Shown here: piece by piece, positions 1-9,291 of the stretch
How positions within the stretch are numbered: position 1 is the stretch's first letter
Layout of the letters: each line of letters starts with the position of its first letter
Assembly: GCF_013408535.1 (NCBI RefSeq)
Contig: NZ_JACBZA010000001.1
Coordinates: 5,726,850 to 5,790,849, forward strand
Direction of reading: 5' to 3'
Source: Actinopolymorpha cephalotaxi
GTDB lineage: Bacteria; Actinomycetota; Actinomycetes; Propionibacteriales; Actinopolymorphaceae
DNA length: 64,000 nucleotides
Program-made: the position numbers and the translations under genes
Notes under the pieces: model-generated
Seen by the model: the letters and a program-made list of their open reading frames with translations, nothing else
Database searches by the model: none
What the model was told of the DNA's origin: nothing

Positions 1-67
1 TCCATCGACACGTCGAAGGCCGGCCGGGAGCGGCGTGAGCCGTCCGGCGCGCCGGCACGGGTACCCG

Positions 68-1258
68 TCATCGGACGCCTTCCTTCCCGTCGTACTCACC
101 GCGCGCCGCGTCGCTTCCGGTCGCCCGGCGGTAGGCGTCGAGGGCTTCCCGGGCCTTGTCGTCGAGATGGTCCGGAACGACCACCTCCACGGTGACCAGC
201 AGGTCGCCCTTGGTGCCGTCCCGGCGGGCCGCTCCCTTGCCGCGTACGCGGAACGTACGGCCGTTGGGTGTGCCCGGCGGGACCTTCAGGGTGACCAGCG
301 GGCCGGCGAGCGTGGGCACCTTCACCTCACCACCGAGCGCCGCCTCGGGGAACGAGATCGGCACGGTGACGGTGAGGTGCTCGCCCTTGCGGCCGAACCG
401 CTCGTCCGCCTGTACGTGCACGGTGACGTACAGGTCGCCGGCCGGTCCGCCCCGCTCGCCCGCGGCGCCCTTGGCGCGCAGGCGGATGCGCTGGTTGTCG
501 TACACCCCGGCCGGGATGCGCACCTGCATCGTGCGGGCCGACTCCGCCCGGCCCGAACCGTGGCAGGTGGGGCACGGGTTGTCGACCACCAGGCCGCGGC
601 CCCGGCAGGAGCGGCACGGCTCGGTCATCGCCAGCCGGCCGCCCTGGGAGGTGGCCCGCATCCCGACGCCCTCGCAGTCCGGGCACACCCGCGGCATCGT
701 GCCGGCCTTCGCGCCGGTGCCCGAACACGCCGGGCACGGCGCGTCGCTGGTCATCCGGAGCGGGACCGTCACACCGTCGACCGCGTCCCGGAAGCCGATG
801 GTGACCTCGGTCTCCACGTCGGCGCCCCGGCGCGGGCGGGTGCCCGGCGGGGTCCGGGTGCGCCCGCCGGTGAAGATGCCACCGAGGATGTCGCCCAGAC
901 CGCCGCCCCCGCGGTTGCCGCCCTGCTGCTGGGTGAAGATGTCGCCGAGGTCGAACGGAAAACCGCCGCCGGCCTGGCCGCCGGCTCCTCCGCCGCCGCC
1001 GGGGAAGCGGAACCCGCCTCCACCGAACAGCGACCGAGCCTCGTCGTACTCCTTGCGCTTGGCCGGGTCGGAGAGGACGGAGTAGGCCTCGGAAACCTCC
1101 TTGAACCGCTCCTCCGCCTTGGCGTCACCCCGGTTGGCGTCGGGGTGGTTGGCCCGGGCGAGCTTGCGGTAGGACTTTTTGATCTCCTCGGGCTTCGCAT
1201 CCTTGGAGACGCCGAGCACCTTGTAGAAGTCCTTCTCGAGCCATTCCTTGGTGCCCAT
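68..1258 (-). CDS. dnaJ: Chaperone protein DnaJ
   Basis: Hsp40 co-chaperone that delivers unfolded clients to DnaK and stimulates its ATPase. About 396 residues in the classical type I order: J domain with an HPD motif (RANHPDAN) at about residues 10-70, a Gly/Phe-rich linker, four CxxCxGxG zinc repeats (CPACSGTG, CPDCEGVG, CRSCRGRG, CPTCHGSG) and a C-terminal client-binding domain. The ATG at 1258 is preferred over the in-frame GTG at 1270 because GGGGGAGGTGGGG lies just upstream of it. It is last in a dnaK-grpE-dnaJ operon, 23 nt after grpE. In many actinomycetes hspR follows dnaJ, but the window ends before this can be seen. Confidence 0.97.
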   Translation of the reverse strand: MGTKEWLEKDFYKVLGVSKDAKPEEIKKSYRKLARANHPDANRGDAKAEERFKEVSEAYSVLSDPAKRKEYDEARSLFGGGGFRFPGGGGGAGGQAGGGFPFDLGDIFTQQQGGNRGGGGLGDILGGIFTGGRTRTPPGTRPRRGADVETEVTIGFRDAVDGVTVPLRMTSDAPCPACSGTGAKAGTMPRVCPDCEGVGMRATSQGGRLAMTEPCRSCRGRGLVVDNPCPTCHGSGRAESARTMQVRIPAGVYDNQRIRLRAKGAAGERGGPAGDLYVTVHVQADERFGRKGEHLTVTVPISFPEAALGGEVKVPTLAGPLVTLKVPPGTPNGRTFRVRGKGAARRDGTKGDLLVTVEVVVPDHLDDKAREALDAYRRATGSDAARGEYDGKEGVR

Positions 1259-1281
1259 GGTGCTCCCCACCTCCCCCTTGC

Positions 1282-2022
1282 TCAGCCGTTGTCGGTCGGC
1301 GGCTGGTCATCGGCGCCCGCCGTGGCACCTTCGTCCGCCCCGGCGGCCGGCTCGGCGTCGGCGCTCTGCGCCGCCTGCTCCGGCGGCAGCCCGACGGTGG
1401 GTTCGGTGACCGCGACCCGGGCCGGCCGCAGCACCCGCTCGCCCAGCCGGTAGCCCGGCTGGAGGATGGCCGAGCACGTCGGCCCCGACACGTCGTCGGA
1501 GTACGCGTGCATGAGCGCGTCGTGCACCCGCGGATCGAACTCGTCGCCGGCCTCGCCGAACTTCACCAGCCCGAGCTTGGACAACGAGGTTTCCAGCGCC
1601 TCGGACACCGCCTTGAACCCGCCGGACAACTCCTCGTGCTCACGGGCCCGGCCGATGTCGTCGAGGACCGGGAGGAGTTCGGTCAGCACGCTGCCGACGG
1701 CGTGTTCCTGGTTGGCCTGCCGGTCGCGGTCGACCCGCCGCTTGTAGTTGACGTACTCCGCCTGGAGCCGCTTGAGGTCGTTGGTGCGTTCGGCGACGGC
1801 CAGCTTGAGCGCCTCCACCTCCGCGGCGGACGCCGCGGAGGCCTCCTCGGCACCGCCAGGCTCACCGGTCGTGGCAGTGGCCCCCGCGTCGGGTTCGGCC
1901 GCTTCGCCGGCGCCGGGCGAAGGCGCGGTCGCGCGCGCCTCCTCCCGGATCTGCCCGGTGCGCGGGTCGATGCGCCGCCGGTCGTGGACCACGGGTCCTT
2001 CGTGTTCCTCGGCCTGGCTCAC
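1282..2022 (-). CDS. grpE: Nucleotide exchange factor GrpE
   Basis: Nucleotide exchange factor that releases ADP from DnaK. 246 residues: an acidic, Ala/Glu-rich disordered N-terminus (about 1-75), a long coiled coil with the conserved stretch [18 protein letters not shown], then the beta domain containing [11 protein letters not shown]. An Ala/Asp-rich tail of about 35 residues follows the domain. The GTG start overlaps the dnaK stop as GTGA, so it is probably translationally coupled to dnaK and expressed from the dnaK promoter. Confidence 0.96.
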   Translation of the reverse strand: MSQAEEHEGPVVHDRRRIDPRTGQIREEARATAPSPGAGEAAEPDAGATATTGEPGGAEEASAASAAEVEALKLAVAERTNDLKRLQAEYVNYKRRVDRDRQANQEHAVGSVLTELLPVLDDIGRAREHEELSGGFKAVSEALETSLSKLGLVKFGEAGDEFDPRVHDALMHAYSDDVSGPTCSAILQPGYRLGERVLRPARVAVTEPTVGLPPEQAAQSADAEPAAGADEGATAGADDQPPTDNG

Positions 2023-3911
2023 TTCTGACCGCCCTGTCCCTCGTCGCCCGCGGCACCGGCGGGCTTGTCGTCGTCGACGATCTCGGCGTCGACCACGTCG
2101 TCGTCCGCGGCGGCGGAGCCGTCACCGCTGCCGGTGGCGTCGCCGGCCTCGCCGGCCGGGGCGCCCTGGGACTGCTGGGCGTTGGCGTAGATCGCCGAAC
2201 CCATCTTGGTGCGCGACTCCGACAGCTTGTCGAAGGCCGCCTTCAGCGCGTCGGCGTCCTCACCTTCGAGGGCCTTCTTCAAGGCCGCGGTGTCCTGCTC
2301 GACCTCCGACTTGACCTCGGCCGGAACGCTGTCGGGGTTGTCCGCGACGAACTTCTCCGTCTGGTAGACGAGGCTGTCGGCCTGGTTGCGAAGCTCCGCG
2401 GCCTCACGGCGGCTGCGGTCCTCCTCGGCGTACTGCTCCGCGTCCCGGACCATCCGGTCGATGTCGTCCTTCGGCAACGCCGATCCACCGGTGACCGTCA
2501 TCTTCTGCTCACGACCCGTGCCCAGGTCCTTCGCCGACACGTGCACGATGCCGTTCGCGTCGATGTCGAACGCCACCTCGATCTGCGGGACGTTCCGGGG
2601 AGCGGGCGGCAGGCCGGTGAGCTCGAAGTTGCCGAGCGACTTGTTGTCCCGGGCCATTTCGCGTTCGCCCTGGAACACCTCGATCATCACCGAGGGCTGG
2701 TTGTCCTCGGCAGTCGTGAAGACTTCGGAACGCTTCGTGGGAATGGTGGTGTTGCGCTCGATGATCTTGGTGAACACGCCGCCCTTGGTGGCGATGCCGA
2801 GGGACAGGGGAGTGACATCCAACAACAGGACATCCTTCACCTCACCCCGCAACACACCCGACTGCAACGACGCACCAATCGCCACCACCTCATCAGGATT
2901 CACACCCTTGTGAGGCTCCTTACCACCCGTCAACTCCCGCACCAACTCAGCCACCGCAGGCATCCGCGTGGACCCACCCACAAGAATCACGTGATCGATC
3001 TTCGCCACCTCGACCCCGCCATCCCGCAACACCTGCTGGAACGGACGACGACACCGCTCCAACAAATCCCCCGTCAACCGCTGGAACTCAGCACGAGTCA
3101 ACTTCTCATCCAAATGCAACGGACCCGACTCACCCAACGTCACATACGGCAGATTGATCGACGTCTCCGACGCCGACGACAACTCGATCTTCGCCTTCTC
3201 CGCAGCCTCCGTCAGCCGCTGCTTCGCGATCTTGTCCGCCCCAAGATCCACACCATGCTTGTTCTTGAACTGACCCACCAGCCAGTCCACGATCTTCGAA
3301 TCCCAGTCATCCCCACCCAAAAGATTGTCACCCGAGGTCGCCTTCACCTCGAACACACCCTCACCAATCTCCAACAACGACACATCAAACGTGCCACCAC
3401 CCAGATCGAACACCAGAATCGTCTGATCCGACCCCTTGTCCAACCCATACGCCAACGCAGCCGCCGTCGGCTCATTGATGATCCGCTGAACATTCAGCCC
3501 AGCAATCTCACCAGCCTCCTTCGTCGCCTGACGCTGCGCATCCGAAAAATACGCCGGCACGGTAATCACCGCATCCGTCACCGACTCCCCCAGATACGCC
3601 TCCGCATCACGCTTCAACTTCTGCAACACAAACGCAGAAATCTGCTGCGCCGTAAACGGCTTCCCATCCACAGACGCCGACCAATCCGACCCCATATGAC
3701 GCTTCACCGAACGAATCGTCCGATCAACATTCGTCACCGCCTGCCGCTTCGCCACCTCCCCCACCAACACCTCACCATTCTTCGCAAACGCCACCACCGA
3801 CGGAGTCGTCCGCGCACCCTCCGCATTCGTCACAACCGTCGGCTCCCCACCCTCAAGAACCGCCACCACAGAATTCGTCGTACCAAGATCGATACCGACC
3901 GAACGAGACAT
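2019..3911 (-). CDS. dnaK: Chaperone protein DnaK (Hsp70)
   Basis: ATP-dependent Hsp70 chaperone of 630 residues. The N-terminal nucleotide-binding domain begins [16 protein letters not shown] and contains [13 protein letters not shown] and [10 protein letters not shown]. The interdomain linker [12 protein letters not shown] lies at about residue 365, followed by the substrate-binding domain, lid and an acidic Ala/Gly/Asp-rich tail. The ATG at 3911 is preferred to the GTG two codons upstream because [10 protein letters not shown] is the usual actinobacterial N-terminus. The coding strand changes character at the linker: codons for residues 1 to about 364 end mainly in G or T (GTG TTG CGG GGT GAG), those after it in C or G (GTC ACT CCC CTG TCC CTC). 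First gene of the operon, controlled by the HAIR-flanked promoter upstream. Confidence 0.98.
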   Translation of the reverse strand: MSRSVGIDLGTTNSVVAVLEGGEPTVVTNAEGARTTPSVVAFAKNGEVLVGEVAKRQAVTNVDRTIRSVKRHMGSDWSASVDGKPFTAQQISAFVLQKLKRDAEAYLGESVTDAVITVPAYFSDAQRQATKEAGEIAGLNVQRIINEPTAAALAYGLDKGSDQTILVFDLGGGTFDVSLLEIGEGVFEVKATSGDNLLGGDDWDSKIVDWLVGQFKNKHGVDLGADKIAKQRLTEAAEKAKIELSSASETSINLPYVTLGESGPLHLDEKLTRAEFQRLTGDLLERCRRPFQQVLRDGGVEVAKIDHVILVGGSTRMPAVAELVRELTGGKEPHKGVNPDEVVAIGASLQSGVLRGEVKDVLLLDVTPLSLGIATKGGVFTKIIERNTTIPTKRSEVFTTAEDNQPSVMIEVFQGEREMARDNKSLGNFELTGLPPAPRNVPQIEVAFDIDANGIVHVSAKDLGTGREQKMTVTGGSALPKDDIDRMVRDAEQYAEEDRSRREAAELRNQADSLVYQTEKFVADNPDSVPAEVKSEVEQDTAALKKALEGEDADALKAAFDKLSESRTKMGSAIYANAQQSQGAPAGEAGDATGSGDGSAAADDDVVDAEIVDDDKPAGAAGDEGQGGQK

Positions 3912-4044
3912 AACCACAAGCCTCCGAGTTGAGAGCCGCCGGCGGACGCCGTGCGGATGGATCTGGTGTCGTGTGTGCGATGCGCCTGCGTGATCGTGCT
4001 GGTGTCACCCCCGCGGGCGGACGGCCGGGATCCGACCTGTCAGC

Positions 4045-4065
4045 CTTGAGTGCAACCGGCTCAAT
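4045..4065. promoter_or_regulatory. HAIR-like HspR operator 1 (overlaps dnaK -10)
   Basis: CTTGAGT, seven bases, then GCTCAAT. This matches the actinobacterial HspR recognition repeat CTTGAGT-N7-ACTCAAG with two mismatches in the right half. Its position over the -10 is what is expected of a repressor site. Confidence 0.75.
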
Positions 4066-4092
4066 AGTGCCGACCTAGCGCGCTTCAGTCAA
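4064..4092 (-). promoter_or_regulatory. Predicted dnaK promoter (-35 TTGACT, -10 CACTAT)
   Basis: Read on the minus strand, TTGACT (4087-4092) and CACTAT (4064-4069) are separated by exactly 17 nt and point at dnaK. HAIR-like repeats sit on both sides, one overlapping the -10 and the other just upstream of the -35. Seen by eye only; the transcription start is not known. Confidence 0.6.
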
Positions 4093-4096
4093 CAGA

Positions 4097-4117
4097 GGTG
4101 AGTCAGGTCGGCTCAAG
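4097..4117. promoter_or_regulatory. HAIR-like HspR operator 2 (upstream of dnaK -35)
   Basis: GGTGAGT, seven bases, then GCTCAAG, again on the CTTGAGT-N7-ACTCAAG pattern. Its start is 52 bp from the start of operator 1, about five helical turns, so the two sites could be bound on one face of the DNA. Confidence 0.65.
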
Positions 4118-4260
4118 TTCAGGGTCGCCTCAGGGTCTCCTCCGGGTAGGCCGGGGCGGCGAGGCCGCAGCTCAGGGCGACTGCCGGGACGCCTGCCCGC
4201 CGGCGCCCGACTCGAACCCCGGCCCGCGGTCGCCGTCGCGGCGGCAGCGGGCGGGCATGC
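4118..4260. other. Intergenic DNA between dnaK control region and protease terminator
   Basis: About 140 bp of GC-rich sequence in which I see no credible gene or site. A plus-strand open frame here is GC-driven and has no ribosome binding site or recognisable product. Confidence 0.5.
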
Positions 4261-4303
4261 GAGAGGGCCCCGAGATCACCGGTGGTGATCTCGGGGCCCT
4301 CTC
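4261..4303 (-). terminator. Terminator-like perfect hairpin after the first M4 protease
   Basis: Two perfectly complementary 20-bp arms (4261-4280 and 4284-4303) around the 3-nt loop GGT. It lies about 90 bp past the protease stop and upstream of the dnaK operators. There is no clear U-tract, which is common for actinomycete terminators. Confidence 0.85.
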
Positions 4304-4392
4304 GGTTTCGTACCGTGGTGACTACGAGTGGCTACTCCTGCAGGCTGCTCCGCCGACGCGGCGGCTCACCTGGCTCGGCCACCCGAGGTCGG

Positions 4393-6603
4393 TCATGCGC
4401 AGGTGTAGATCTTGAAGTTGTCCACCGTCATGATCGACGCGTCGCCGTCGCCCGCGACACCGCTGACCGTGATCCGGAACCGGACGTTCTTTCCGGTGAG
4501 GGTCAGCAGGTTGTACTTCGCCGAGGCCCAGCCGTGGGAGTCGTGCTGGGTCCACGGGCCACCGTTGACGGAGCCGGGCAGGTTGTTGGCGTTCTTCCAC
4601 CCACTGCCGTCGTCGTACTCCAGCTTGGCGGTGGCACCAGCGGACGGCTGGTACAGGCCGAACAGCGTGGCGTAGTCGATCCGCAGCCAGCTACCGGCCG
4701 GGATCGTCTTCTTGGCGGACATCGCCGTGCTGGTCGTGACCGCGGGGTAGGGCCCGCTCGCCGGCTGGGTGAACAGCGCGAGCGCGTCCTTGCCGGTGTT
4801 GACATAGTCGAAGTCGTAGGCCGACTTCGTCAGGCCGGCGCCACCGGCCATCGACCAGTCCGACGGGGTGGCGTCGAAGGTCTGGACGTAGGACGACTTC
4901 ACGTTGCCGGTGGTGCAGTACGGCGTGGCAACCGGGGCGGCGTTGGCCGGGTCCTTGTAGAGCTCGGTCGCGCGGACGGCCTTGTCGACCTGGGCGCAGT
5001 CGTCCTCGGTGATGTAGGTGCCCGTCTTGCCGATGTTCTTACGGCAGGACAGCGGCAGGACGTTGAACAGATCCTTGTAGTCCGTACCCGAGGTCATCAG
5101 GTTTTCGGCGGTCCAGTAGATCTTGAACGCCTTCGCCAGGCCGATACCACGGATGGTGTAGCCGTTGAAGGTGTCGCCCTGCGTCAGCAGGTAGGCGGTC
5201 TTGTTGCCCGGCCCGCTGTTGGTGTGCACACCGCCGCTGTCGCGGTACTGCTGGTCGGCGGTCCACAGCGAGGAGGTCAGCCGGTCAGGCTGGTCGTACT
5301 TGGTCGGGTCCTTCAGGCTGCGCAGCGGCGCGGGCAGGTCCGGCGACGCCGGGTGCTCGTCCTCACCGATCAGCCAGCCCTGGTCGCTGCCGGCCTTGCC
5401 GGGGTTGGCGGCCAGGTCGATCAGCTCGCCCATCGTGTCGGAGACCGACTCGTTGATCGCGCCCGACTGGTAGGCGTAGAAGAGCGCGGAGGTGTTCGAG
5501 GTCACGCCGTGGGTCAGCTCGTGGCCGGTCACGTCGAGGCCGGTCACGCCCTCGCCGTAGACCATCTGACCGATGCCGTCGCTCCAGAACGCGTTGGCCA
5601 GGGGGCAGCCCGGCTGCAGCTGGGAGAGGCAGGTACGGGTGGAGGCCCTCAGCGTGCCGCTGTCGCCGCCGATGAACGTGGAAACGTCCAGGCCGGCGTA
5701 GGAGGCGTACCACTTGGAGACCACGCCGAGGTTGTCGTAGACCTTGTCGACGTCGGCGATGCCGGACTTCGCACCACCCTCGCGGCGGGTGTACTTGTTG
5801 GTGGACCCGTCGCACTTGGCGCCGTCCAGGTCACCGGCGTCCTTGTTGTTCAGGTCGCAGATGTCGCGCTTGAGCGCCGCGTGGTTGTTGCTGACGGCCA
5901 GCGCGACGGTGTGGAAGCCGCTGTCGACGAAGACGGTGTAGTCGACGGCGTGGTCGGGGGTGTTGACCTGGAACTTCAGCGTCTCGCGGTTGACCGGCGC
6001 ACCGGGCGCATCCAGCAGCGAGGGGTTGTAGATCCAGCGGCCCTCGCTCTTGACCTCGAGCTTGGCGGCGGACACTTCCGCCTTCTTGGCGACATACTCG
6101 CGCGCCACGACCCGGCTCGCGCCGGCGCTGAACAGCTTCTTCGGCGCCTGCACCGAACCCTTGGCGGTCTTGCCGAGCAGCGCCTCGAGGTTGTTCTGCT
6201 TGTCGAGAGACGCGACCAGCTCACCGGCGACGACGGGGATGCCGTTGATCTCCTGCTGCATCCGCACGACGTTGCCGCCGTCGACCTTCTGCGACCTGAC
6301 GGTCTTCATCTGGGCGGCGTCGACACCGAGCTTGCCCGCGAAGTTCTGCAGGTGTGCCTTGGCCGCGGCCTTCGGAGACGCGGACGTCCCCTTCGGCAGC
6401 TTGATCGCCGACCCCTTGGCCGCGATGCCGGTGACGTCGCCGTCGGACCCCTCTAGAACCTTGATCGAGCTGTCCGCCTTCTTGGGCAAGAAGCTCGGGC
6501 CGGACATCGTGCCGGCATATGACGGTGCGGCGAGCGCCAGAGCGCTCCCACTGACGACCGTCGCCAGGGCGGCGATGCCGCCGACTGTGCGTCGGTACTT
6601 CAC
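4393..6603 (-). CDS. Secreted M4 (thermolysin-like) zinc metalloprotease
   Basis: Extracellular neutral protease preproprotein of about 736 residues. Signal peptide VKYRRTVGGIAALATVVSGS...ALAAPSYAG; FTP/PepSY-type propeptide to about residue 240; M4 catalytic domain with HELTH (about 358-362), the third zinc ligand in INESVSD, and the catalytic His in GGVHTNSG. A C-terminal beta-sandwich-like extension of about 170 residues ends VDNFKIYTCA. Paired Cys flank the end of the catalytic domain (SCRKNIG and DDCAQVD). The GTG at 6603 is preferred because it gives a proper signal peptide after a GGGGG-type ribosome binding site; the open frame extends further but without a signal. Paralogue of the next gene upstream. 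Confidence 0.95.
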   Translation of the reverse strand: MKYRRTVGGIAALATVVSGSALALAAPSYAGTMSGPSFLPKKADSSIKVLEGSDGDVTGIAAKGSAIKLPKGTSASPKAAAKAHLQNFAGKLGVDAAQMKTVRSQKVDGGNVVRMQQEINGIPVVAGELVASLDKQNNLEALLGKTAKGSVQAPKKLFSAGASRVVAREYVAKKAEVSAAKLEVKSEGRWIYNPSLLDAPGAPVNRETLKFQVNTPDHAVDYTVFVDSGFHTVALAVSNNHAALKRDICDLNNKDAGDLDGAKCDGSTNKYTRREGGAKSGIADVDKVYDNLGVVSKWYASYAGLDVSTFIGGDSGTLRASTRTCLSQLQPGCPLANAFWSDGIGQMVYGEGVTGLDVTGHELTHGVTSNTSALFYAYQSGAINESVSDTMGELIDLAANPGKAGSDQGWLIGEDEHPASPDLPAPLRSLKDPTKYDQPDRLTSSLWTADQQYRDSGGVHTNSGPGNKTAYLLTQGDTFNGYTIRGIGLAKAFKIYWTAENLMTSGTDYKDLFNVLPLSCRKNIGKTGTYITEDDCAQVDKAVRATELYKDPANAAPVATPYCTTGNVKSSYVQTFDATPSDWSMAGGAGLTKSAYDFDYVNTGKDALALFTQPASGPYPAVTTSTAMSAKKTIPAGSWLRIDYATLFGLYQPSAGATAKLEYDDGSGWKNANNLPGSVNGGPWTQHDSHGWASAKYNLLTLTGKNVRFRITVSGVAGDGDASIMTVDNFKIYTCA

Positions 6604-6828
6604 AAGTAACCCCCATTGGTCCGGAGCGTGACGTGACCTCGCGCGCCGAAGATCGCCGCGCAGACAGTGCCCGAGGAGCCTAGTGGCAAATCGGACGATT
6701 TGGATACCCAAGATCCCGTAAATCCCAGGTCCCCCCGAGATACCAGAAACCGGACATGACGACCCGGTCACCGTGCGCTAGATCGCGTCACTCGACGCGT
6801 TCGGGGAGTACGAAGCGGCGGGTACGAA
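6604..6828. other. Upstream region of the first M4 protease, with a 16-bp palindrome
   Basis: Non-coding. It contains CAAATCG-GA-CGATTTG (6687-6702), an AT-rich palindrome with perfect 7-bp arms in otherwise GC-rich DNA, 84 bp upstream of the GTG. It could be an operator for the protease; the corresponding region of the second protease lacks it. Confidence 0.45.
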
Positions 6829-6870
6829 ACGGCCTCGGTACCAACCGTTTCCGGTTGGTACCGAGGCCGT
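6829..6870 (-). terminator. Terminator-like perfect hairpin after the second M4 protease
   Basis: Perfect 18-bp arms (6829-6846 and 6853-6870) around the loop GTTTCC, 35 bp beyond the stop codon of the second protease. Confidence 0.85.
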
Positions 6871-6904
6871 CGTTCCCTCGGCTACGCGACAGGTGCGCCG
6901 CGGA

Positions 6905-9097
6905 TCAGCCGCAGGTGTAGATCTTCAGGTTGTCGACCCACCAGTAGGAGGTGTCCGTCCCCACCTTGGAGTGGAAGCGGAACTGCACCGTCCTGCCCGA
7001 CAGGCTGGACAGGTCGTACCGCGTTCCGCCGAAGCCGTTGGACGTACCCGCGAAGCTCTTCAGGCCGCCGAACTGAGCGGCCGGGGTGTCCTCACCGTTG
7101 ACGTTGGGCAGAGCCGCCATCCCGTGCCAACCCGAGCCCGAGTTGTACTCGATCCTCGCTCCGTCGCCGTTCTCGATCAGGTAGGAGTGGTCGAAGCGAA
7201 GGTACGAACCCGCCGGGATCTTCACGCCCGCCTTCTGAGTCAGCGCAACGTTGTCGCCCGCATTGGTCCACGAGGTGGCGGAGTCCTTGCCGACGGTGGC
7301 GTAGGGCATGCCGACCTCGCTGGAGAGCACCCAGTTGCCCTGGAACGTCCAGCCACCGCTCTTGGACTCGAAGCCCTCGGTGTAGCTGGCCTTGGGCGAC
7401 GTGCCGTTGGCGCAGTAGTCGACGTTCTTGGCGCTGCCGCGCACCGGGTCCTTGTACATCTCGGTGGCCCGAACCGCCTTGTCGACCTGCTGGCAGTCGT
7501 CCTCGGTGATGTAGGTGCCCACCTGGCCGATGTTCTTCCGGCAGGCCAGCGGCATGGTGTAGAAGACGTCCTTGTAGTCCGCGCCCGGGGCGAGGAGGTT
7601 CTGGGTCGTCCAGAGGACCTTCGCGGTCTTCGCCAGGCCCAGGCCACGGACGGTGTAGCCGTTGAAGGACGCGCCGTCGGCGAGCAGGTAGACCGACTTG
7701 TTGAAGACCCCGCTGTTGTAGTGGACGCCGCCGTTGTCCTCGAAGTTGACGTCGTCGTACCACATGCCGGAGGTCATCTTGTCCGGCTGGTCGTAGGCGT
7801 TGGGGTTCTTCATGTCCCGGATCACGCCCAGGGACGAGCCCTCTGCGATCTTCCAGCGGTTGGCCGCGGTGTCGTCGGCGCTTCCGTTGGTGAGGTCGAC
7901 GATCTCACCCCACGCATCCGACAGGCCCTCGTTGATCGCACCGGACTGGTAGAGGTACGCCAGGGCGGCGGTGCGCTCGGTGACGCCGTGGGTCAGTTCG
8001 TGCCCCGTCACGTCGTCGGTGGTCACGCCCTCGCCGAAGACCATCTGCTGGCCGTCCCAGTAGGCGTTGGCGAACGGGCAGCCGTTGGGGTCGGAGGTGC
8101 AGACGCGCACCGTGGCCCGCAGCGCCTTGCCCTTGCCGTCGCCGTAGTCGATGCCGATGAGCTTCGTCAGGTCGAGGTTGACGTAGCTCGCGTAGCGGAC
8201 CGAGGTGTCCTTGAAGAAGTCGTAGACCTTGTTGACGTCGGCCACGCCGGACGGGCCCTGGCCCTCCACCCGCGCGTAGGGGTTGGCGTCGCCGTCGCAC
8301 GTGGTGTCCGCGTCGACCCGGCGCTTGGCGTCGCAGACCACGCGGTTGAGCGCGCGCTCGGTGAGCGAGTAGGCCAGTGCGGCCTTGCCGGTGGAGGCGT
8401 CGACGAGGACGCGGTACTGCAGGGCGCGCCGGGCGTCGCCGACGACGTAGGTGTAGACCGGCTGGACGCCCTTGGCCCCGGGCACGCCGAGGATGGAGCC
8501 GTCGTACCAGTTACGCCCCTCGGACCGGACCTTCAGGCCCGCGGTCGAGCCGAGCTTCTCCCGGGTCGCGACGACCTTCCTGGCAACACCGGCGAACTTG
8601 TTCGCCTGGAGCTTTCCGACGCTCGGGAACGAACGGGTGGGCTTGCCACCGGTCTCGCCCGCGATGAACTGCAGGTTGTTGGACTGGTCCAGTGCGACGA
8701 CCAGCTGGCCGGCGAACACCGGGACGCCGTCGACGGATCGGTCGAAGCGGACCGCGGAGCCGTTGGCGAGCTTCGTCGACGAGGCCGCCGTCAGCTGCGA
8801 GCTGCTGACGCCGAACGCCTTGGCGTAGGTGGACAGGTGCGCCTTCGCGGCCGTCTCCGGCTTGGCGTCGGCGGCCACGCCCCTGGGGCGGGCAATGGTG
8901 CCGCCCTTGGGTTCGATGACGCGTACGGACCCGTCGTTGCCGCGCTGCGACACGACTGCGTCCGGGGTGGTGGTGCGAGCGAACGCGGGACTCGTACTCG
9001 AGCCCGCGCTGGCCGGCACGGCCATGGCAACCAGCGCCGAACCGCTGACAGCGGTGGCGAGGGCTGCAAGACCGCCGACCAGGCGACGCGATCTCAC
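6905..9097 (-). CDS. Secreted M4 (thermolysin-like) zinc metalloprotease, second copy
   Basis: About 730 residues with the same plan as its downstream paralogue: signal peptide (VRSRRLVGGLAALATAVSGS), FTP/PepSY-type propeptide, M4 catalytic domain with HELTH (about 366-370), INEGLSD and GGVHYNSG, and a C-terminal beta-rich extension ending VDNLKIYTCG. The stretch CRKNIG..GTYITEDDC..VDKAVRATE is almost shared between the copies. The GTG at 9097 follows a GGGGGG-type ribosome binding site and yields a signal peptide; the open frame runs on upstream but that part is out of character. The pair probably arose by tandem duplication, and each has its own terminator. Confidence 0.94.
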   Translation of the reverse strand: MRSRRLVGGLAALATAVSGSALVAMAVPASAGSSTSPAFARTTTPDAVVSQRGNDGSVRVIEPKGGTIARPRGVAADAKPETAAKAHLSTYAKAFGVSSSQLTAASSTKLANGSAVRFDRSVDGVPVFAGQLVVALDQSNNLQFIAGETGGKPTRSFPSVGKLQANKFAGVARKVVATREKLGSTAGLKVRSEGRNWYDGSILGVPGAKGVQPVYTYVVGDARRALQYRVLVDASTGKAALAYSLTERALNRVVCDAKRRVDADTTCDGDANPYARVEGQGPSGVADVNKVYDFFKDTSVRYASYVNLDLTKLIGIDYGDGKGKALRATVRVCTSDPNGCPFANAYWDGQQMVFGEGVTTDDVTGHELTHGVTERTAALAYLYQSGAINEGLSDAWGEIVDLTNGSADDTAANRWKIAEGSSLGVIRDMKNPNAYDQPDKMTSGMWYDDVNFEDNGGVHYNSGVFNKSVYLLADGASFNGYTVRGLGLAKTAKVLWTTQNLLAPGADYKDVFYTMPLACRKNIGQVGTYITEDDCQQVDKAVRATEMYKDPVRGSAKNVDYCANGTSPKASYTEGFESKSGGWTFQGNWVLSSEVGMPYATVGKDSATSWTNAGDNVALTQKAGVKIPAGSYLRFDHSYLIENGDGARIEYNSGSGWHGMAALPNVNGEDTPAAQFGGLKSFAGTSNGFGGTRYDLSSLSGRTVQFRFHSKVGTDTSYWWVDNLKIYTCG

Positions 9098-9291
9098 GTG
9101 GGACCCCCCGAGGGTGTCGTCTGGGAAGAGAGAACTGACCGGAGCGTAAGGCAGATCGGGCGGGAGGAAGCGGAGGATCTGTGGAAAAAACCCCGCCATC
9201 GGGTCGAAATGCCGACGAGAGCGTACGAACACCCACGCACTGTAGCAGCGCGGGCACCGCGTGTGATCAACGGGCGGGCGAACTCCCGGTC

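Noticed and set aside
1-67. Possible start of hspR downstream of dnaJ
   Set aside because: A GTG/ATG occurs near position 3-13 on the minus strand, but too little sequence is present to identify a product.
2812-3911. Diversity-generating retroelement or targeted mutagenesis as cause of the dnaK tract
   Set aside because: No reverse transcriptase, template repeat or amino-acid variability; the protein is fully conserved and only synonymous positions seem affected.
2541-3932. Long plus-strand open frame opposite dnaK (463 codons)
   Set aside because: Exact antisense of a certain gene; its Arg/His/Leu-rich product is an effect of the G-poor plus strand and it has no ribosome binding site.
4282-6456. 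Plus-strand open frame of 724 codons opposite the first protease
   Set aside because: Same reason; no recognisable domain and no ribosome binding site.
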